DNA of 64,000 nt from JAVBJN01 sp031546985 (GTDB lineage Bacteria; Bacteroidota; Bacteroidia; Chitinophagales; Chitinophagaceae). The DNA is taken from assembly GCA_031546985.1 (NCBI GenBank), contig JAVBJN010000040.1, forward strand, positions 62,001 to 126,000, given 5' to 3'. A model generated the notes under the pieces. The model saw only the letters and a program-made list of their open reading frames with translations, had not been told where the DNA came from and did not search any database. Numbering within the stretch: the stretch's first letter is position 1; each line of letters begins with the position of its first letter. Below are positions 60,020 to 64,000 of the stretch, one piece after another. A program made the translations under genes and the position numbers.

Positions 60020-63000
60020 ATGAATGTGAAACGCTTGTCCGCTTTATCACTGGTTGTGTTGTCGGCCAATGTGGCTATGGCCCAGAAGGTGATAAAGGGC
60101 CGTGTAGTGGATGCAAAAGATGGGTCTGGTGTGCCGGGCGCTACTATTAAAATTCCGGGAAGTACGCTTGGTGCAAAATCTGATTTTGACGGAAATTTTA
60201 CTTTGTTAAATGCACCCTCCGATGCCAATACGGTAGAGGTATCTTCTATTGGCTATGACAAACAAATGGTTGTAGTGGCCGCTGGCGAAATGGTGATTAA
60301 AATGTCGTCTAAAACCAAGACTCTCAACGATTTGGTGGTAGTGGGTTATGGCACGCAAAAGAAAGAAGGCGTATCGGGTTCTGTAGCTATGGTAGATGCC
60401 AAAGCATTGGAGAACAAGCCTTTTGGTTCGTTTCAGAATATGCTGCAAGGTAAAGCCGCCGGTGTGCAGGTTACGGGTGTAAACGGCCGTCCGGGGCAGA
60501 ATGCCTACATCCGTGTGCGTGGTGTGGGATCGCTGAGCGCAGGCACGGGGCCGTTGTATGTAGTAGATGGGCAGCCGGTATCAACAGAAGCCTACAACTC
60601 TATCAACCCCAATGATATTGAGAGCATCTCAGTATTGAAAGACCCGTCTACCGCGTCTATATACGGTTCCAGGGGGTCTAACGGTGTGGTCATGATTACC
60701 ACTAAAAAAGGAAAGGCCAATAAAACAGAATTGAAATACGCTTTTCAGCATGGTATAAAAACCAAGACAAAAGACAATTTCAAGATGATGAGTTTCGATC
60801 AGAAACTGCGTTATGAAAAGGAGCTTGGTTATGCCAACGAATATTTACAGCCTTACCTGGACCAGAACGGATACAGCACCATAAACGATGTGCCCGATGC
60901 GGAATACCGCGGACTGGTAGATCAGTTGCGTAAACAATCAACAGACTGGAATAAAGAACTACTACGTTCTGCCAACTTTACCTCGCACGACGTGTCGCTG
61001 AGCGGTGGTACCGATAAAACCCGCATATTCCTGTCATTGCAAAGCTGGAAAGAGGAAGGTATAGGTTATGGTTCGGACTTTGACCGTAAGAGTGGGCGTT
61101 TAAACGTAACACATAAGTTTAACGATTGGTTTGAGGCGGGTACCAACCTTATGTTTGCCAATAAAAAGGAAAACCTGCTGCGCGAAACTTACAATGCGCA
61201 AAATCCGTTTTTTGCGATGTATGCTTACAATCCCTATGAGCCGGTATACCTGCCGGATGGTTCCTACAACTTTACCTCTCAGGGTTTTAACGTAAAAGAA
61301 GGGGTTGCCAATAACCCCGAAAAAGCCAATACACTCAATGGGTTGGCTAATTTATATGGCCAGGTTACGTTTCTGAAGAATTTTAAATTCAGAACAGAGC
61401 TGGGTACAGAATATACCAATTACGACAGAGAGTATTTCGTTAAACCTAATTCCATACTCGATTATTATACCGGTAACCCTGCCAAGCCCGGCAGCAAAAC
61501 CGATAATGGTTTTAACAAGTTTAACTACCGCTGGACCAATGTGCTTAATTACAATAAAACATTGGGCGATAAGCACAATATTGGTTTCCTGGGTGGTACA
61601 GAGTATACGCAGGAGGAGCAGAAATCGTTTTCTATCTCGAGCCGTGGGTATGCCAATCCCGATTACAATGTAGAATCTGTAGCGGCAGAAAATACCGGTT
61701 TCAGCACCAATAAATATATGTGGACGTTGTTCTCAATGTTTGCCCGTGGAGAATACAATTATGCCAATAAATACTTTGTAAACGCTTCGATACGCCGCGA
61801 TGGATCTTCGCGTTTTGGTGCAGAGAATAAGTATGGCAACTTCTACGCTGCCGGTGCCAGCTGGGTTATTTCGAGAGAAGATTTTCTGGCTACTGCCAAA
61901 AACATCAATGAGCTGCGTTTGTTCGCGTCGATTGGTACTTCTGGTAACAACGAGATTGGCAACTACGAAAACCTGCAGACCTATGCCTTTGGCCGGTACA
62001 ACAGCTTGTCTGCATCCTACCCCTTCCAGCCCGGCAACCCGCTGCTAACCTGGGAGAAAAGCCGCATGAGCACCATTGGTATGGATTACGCTTTCTTCGA
62101 CAGCCGCCTGAGCGGTACTGTAGCCGTATTTGACAAAACCACCACCTCCCTGCTTTTGGCCAAACCCTTATCACTCACTACCGGTTTTGTATCGCAACCG
62201 AGCAATGTAGGTGGTTTGAGCAACAAAGGCATTGAGATTGCTGCCGCTTACGACATTATCCGCACCAGGGATTGGAACTGGAACATCAGCGCCAACTTTA
62301 CCACACAAAAGAATAAGGTAACCGCCCTGGTTTCTAACGAAGACATTCCGCAGGATATTACCCGCTGGAGTGTAGGCAAAGCCATTAATACCTATTACCT
62401 GGTGCGCTATGCCGGGGTAGATGCACAAACGGGCAAGGCTTTGTATTATGATAAAAATGGCCAGGTAACCGACGAGTATAAATCCGGCGATGCCGTTTAC
62501 CTCGATGGTAAAACACCCGACCCCCGTTATTTTGGTAGTGTAACCACGTCTGTGTCTTACAAAGGCATTACGCTGGGGGTAGACTTCTACTACCAGGGAG
62601 GTAACTATATCTACAACTATGTATGGAGAGACCTGCACTCTGGTTTGGAAGCTATAAACCAGAACCAGGCGGCAGATGCGCTGGACTACTGGAAACAGCC
62701 GGGCGATAAAAGTGTTTACGCCGATCCGTCGCAGAAAGTATACTCTACCGACCAGTGGCTGCAAAAGGGCGATTTTATCCGTTTGCGTAACGTAACCCTG
62801 GCTTACAGTATGCCTGCCAGCATTATGCAAAAGGTGCACATGAAAGGTGCCAACGTGTATGTGCAGGGGCAAAACCTGTTTTACAAAGCCAAGCACTACA
62901 AAGGCGATCCCGAAGTGGGACTGGGCAACTCCGAACAAACCGGTTACAACGCTCCCGGTATGTACTCGCTGTATGCTTACCCACAGGTAAGTACCGTTTC

Positions 63001-63025
63001 TTTTGGCTTGAATGTTACACTGTAA
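60020..63025 (+). CDS. SusC/RagA-family TonB-dependent outer membrane receptor (second)
   Basis: A 1001-aa receptor. Signal peptide (about 1-21, ANVAMAQ), carboxypeptidase-regulatory-like domain (about 23-100: IKGRVVDAKDGSGVPGATI, then KSDFDGNFTL), TonB box LNDLVVVGYGTQKKE, plug (about 115-235: VVDGQPVSTEAYNSI, ESISVLKDPSTASIYGSRGSNGV) and barrel ending VSFGLNVTL. It differs from the first receptor in having the classic VVVGYG signature. A SusD-like gene follows after 25 bases. The substrate is unknown. Confidence 0.93.
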   Translation: MNVKRLSALSLVVLSANVAMAQKVIKGRVVDAKDGSGVPGATIKIPGSTLGAKSDFDGNFTLLNAPSDANTVEVSSIGYDKQMVVVAAGEMVIKMSSKTKTLNDLVVVGYGTQKKEGVSGSVAMVDAKALENKPFGSFQNMLQGKAAGVQVTGVNGRPGQNAYIRVRGVGSLSAGTGPLYVVDGQPVSTEAYNSINPNDIESISVLKDPSTASIYGSRGSNGVVMITTKKGKANKTELKYAFQHGIKTKTKDNFKMMSFDQKLRYEKELGYANEYLQPYLDQNGYSTINDVPDAEYRGLVDQLRKQSTDWNKELLRSANFTSHDVSLSGGTDKTRIFLSLQSWKEEGIGYGSDFDRKSGRLNVTHKFNDWFEAGTNLMFANKKENLLRETYNAQNPFFAMYAYNPYEPVYLPDGSYNFTSQGFNVKEGVANNPEKANTLNGLANLYGQVTFLKNFKFRTELGTEYTNYDREYFVKPNSILDYYTGNPAKPGSKTDNGFNKFNYRWTNVLNYNKTLGDKHNIGFLGGTEYTQEEQKSFSISSRGYANPDYNVESVAAENTGFSTNKYMWTLFSMFARGEYNYANKYFVNASIRRDGSSRFGAENKYGNFYAAGASWVISREDFLATAKNINELRLFASIGTSGNNEIGNYENLQTYAFGRYNSLSASYPFQPGNPLLTWEKSRMSTIGMDYAFFDSRLSGTVAVFDKTTTSLLLAKPLSLTTGFVSQPSNVGGLSNKGIEIAAAYDIIRTRDWNWNISANFTTQKNKVTALVSNEDIPQDITRWSVGKAINTYYLVRYAGVDAQTGKALYYDKNGQVTDEYKSGDAVYLDGKTPDPRYFGSVTTSVSYKGITLGVDFYYQGGNYIYNYVWRDLHSGLEAINQNQAADALDYWKQPGDKSVYADPSQKVYSTDQWLQKGDFIRLRNVTLAYSMPASIMQKVHMKGANVYVQGQNLFYKAKHYKGDPEVGLGNSEQTGYNAPGMYSLYAYPQVSTVSFGLNVTL

Positions 63026-63050
63026 GTTTTAATCCTTAAACATGTTAATT

Positions 63051-64000
63051 ATGAAACACCATATGCTTGCAGGTATGTTGTTGCTGGCTGCCACTGCCGC
63101 TACAATGTCCTCCTGCAAAAAAGCGCTCGACCAGGATCCGTATAACCAGGCCAACGCTGAATTTGCTTTTAATAAACCATCCGATTTTTTGAACAATACC
63201 CGTGGTATGTATAACCGCATGGTTTTTGCCGACCAGTATATTGGTGGCGAAGATAATTTCTCCTGGATCTCGTCTATGGATATCCTGGCCGATAATGTAA
63301 ACATTTGCCAGACCGGCCGTTTTTCGCAGAATACATTTTTCAATTACAATTATTCCGGCAACGAAACCAGCAATGCCTGGGGCAATGCTTACCGTATTAT
63401 CCGATCGGCCAATGCCATCCTGGCCAATATTGGTAAGCTGGAAGAGGAAGATGCCCGCAATGCTTTCGAGAGCGAAGCGCTGGCCGTAAGGGCCATGAGC
63501 CATTTTGATCTGCTGCGTTTGTACGGGCCTGCGCTCACGGGTCAGCATGCCGATGCTAATGCGCTGGCTGTGCCTTATGTGACCTCGCTGGATATTAACC
63601 TGAAGCCTTCGCGCGAAACCGCTGGCGCTGTTTATGCCAAAGTGGTGGCCGATCTCGAAAAAGCCGTGGTGCATATGCCTGTGGCCAATGAGGCTGGCCG
63701 CTTAACCCAGGCTGCTGTTTACGGACTCCTGTCCCGGGTGTACCTCTATGGCGGCGAATGGCAGAAGTGTATAGATGCTGCCGCTGCGTCATTGGCGCAA
63801 AACAACAATGTAGGTGCTATTGCCAGCTTTCCTGCCATTTGGAAAGATGCTACCACCCAAGGTGTATTATTTAAGGTAATCATAACCGACATTGACCGGG
63901 TAAGGCCGGGTGTGGCCTTTAACCAATCGTCTCCACAGGGGGTTAAAAATGAGTACGTGCCCGATTTTGGGTTTTATGAGAGCTTCGACTCACTGGATGT
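63051..64000 (+). CDS. SusD/RagB-family lipoprotein (second, cut by the window end)
   Basis: The frame runs open to the last base: about 316 codons are visible. A lipoprotein signal ends at C22 (TMSSC), followed by typical SusD features: FAFNKPSDFLNNTRGMYNRM, NVNICQTG, AYRIIRSANAILANIGKL, EALAVRAMSHFDLLRLYGPALT, and LTQAAVYGLLSRVYLYGGEWQKCIDAA. These match the longer classical SusD branch, unlike the first SusD in this window. An in-frame ATG three codons earlier (63042) is possible. It is the partner of the receptor 25 bases upstream. Confidence 0.92.
   Translation, partial: MKHHMLAGMLLLAATAATMSSCKKALDQDPYNQANAEFAFNKPSDFLNNTRGMYNRMVFADQYIGGEDNFSWISSMDILADNVNICQTGRFSQNTFFNYNYSGNETSNAWGNAYRIIRSANAILANIGKLEEEDARNAFESEALAVRAMSHFDLLRLYGPALTGQHADANALAVPYVTSLDINLKPSRETAGAVYAKVVADLEKAVVHMPVANEAGRLTQAAVYGLLSRVYLYGGEWQKCIDAAAASLAQNNNVGAIASFPAIWKDATTQGVLFKVIITDIDRVRPGVAFNQSSPQGVKNEYVPDFGFYESFDSLD

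Noticed and set aside
1..64000. tRNA, rRNA, CRISPR arrays, insertion sequences, prophage and toxin-antitoxin genes
   Set aside because: I looked in the spacers and at frame ends and saw no supporting structure, spacer pattern, transposase or integrase.

Overview
The window is chromosomal DNA of a member of the Bacteroidota, most like a free-living Chitinophagaceae relative (family level is inference). Four things point there: surface proteins ending in type IX secretion (T9SS) sorting domains, two SusC/SusD outer-membrane uptake pairs, a large-form IspG with a central insert, and at least thirteen exact copies of the Bacteroidota -7 promoter element TAnnTTTG placed just before gene starts. 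No tRNA, rRNA, insertion sequence, prophage or CRISPR array was seen.

Positions 1-13,600 (+) hold a tandem array of very large secreted T9SS proteins: the last codons of one, then three complete proteins of 1117, 1789 and 1400 aa. All three share the same N-terminal domain, Ig-like modules, PKD domain and sorting domain. They differ in the number of inserted modules, notably a repeat of about 134 residues. Each gene is closed by its own strong terminator.

Positions 13,622-23,988 are mostly minus strand: a secreted beta-propeller-like protein, LpxH (lipid A synthesis), a carboxypeptidase-regulatory-domain protein, an AmgK-like sugar kinase fused to the RapZ C-terminal domain, an L,D-transpeptidase, a large M16 protease, and an ECF sigma factor / anti-sigma / outer-membrane-protein operon. 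Much of this serves the cell envelope.

Positions 24,151-41,940 are mixed: kbl (threonine breakdown), a Bax-inhibitor-1 protein, a small membrane protein, a class D beta-lactamase lipoprotein, a BatB/BatC-like pair, a giant AsmA-like protein, ispG, a further T9SS protein, an M13 peptidase, an unrecognised protein, and an ExbD gene broken by a one-base frameshift. Positions 42,181-49,694 hold carB, lacking its allosteric domain, and a signalling locus of two TPR histidine kinases around one LuxR-type regulator.

Positions 49,848-53,469 (minus) are the ribosomal block rplM-rpsI-rpsB-tsf-pyrH. Positions 53,792-64,000 (+) are nutrient-uptake loci: susC-susD followed by an OmpA/TSP3 protein, then a second susC with a susD cut by the window end. 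No glycoside hydrolase is present, so the substrates cannot be named.

The best leads are the frameshifted ExbD, the kinase-RapZ fusion, the copy-number-variable repeats in the T9SS array, and a perfect 17-bp inverted repeat in the 27.7-28.1 kb spacer.
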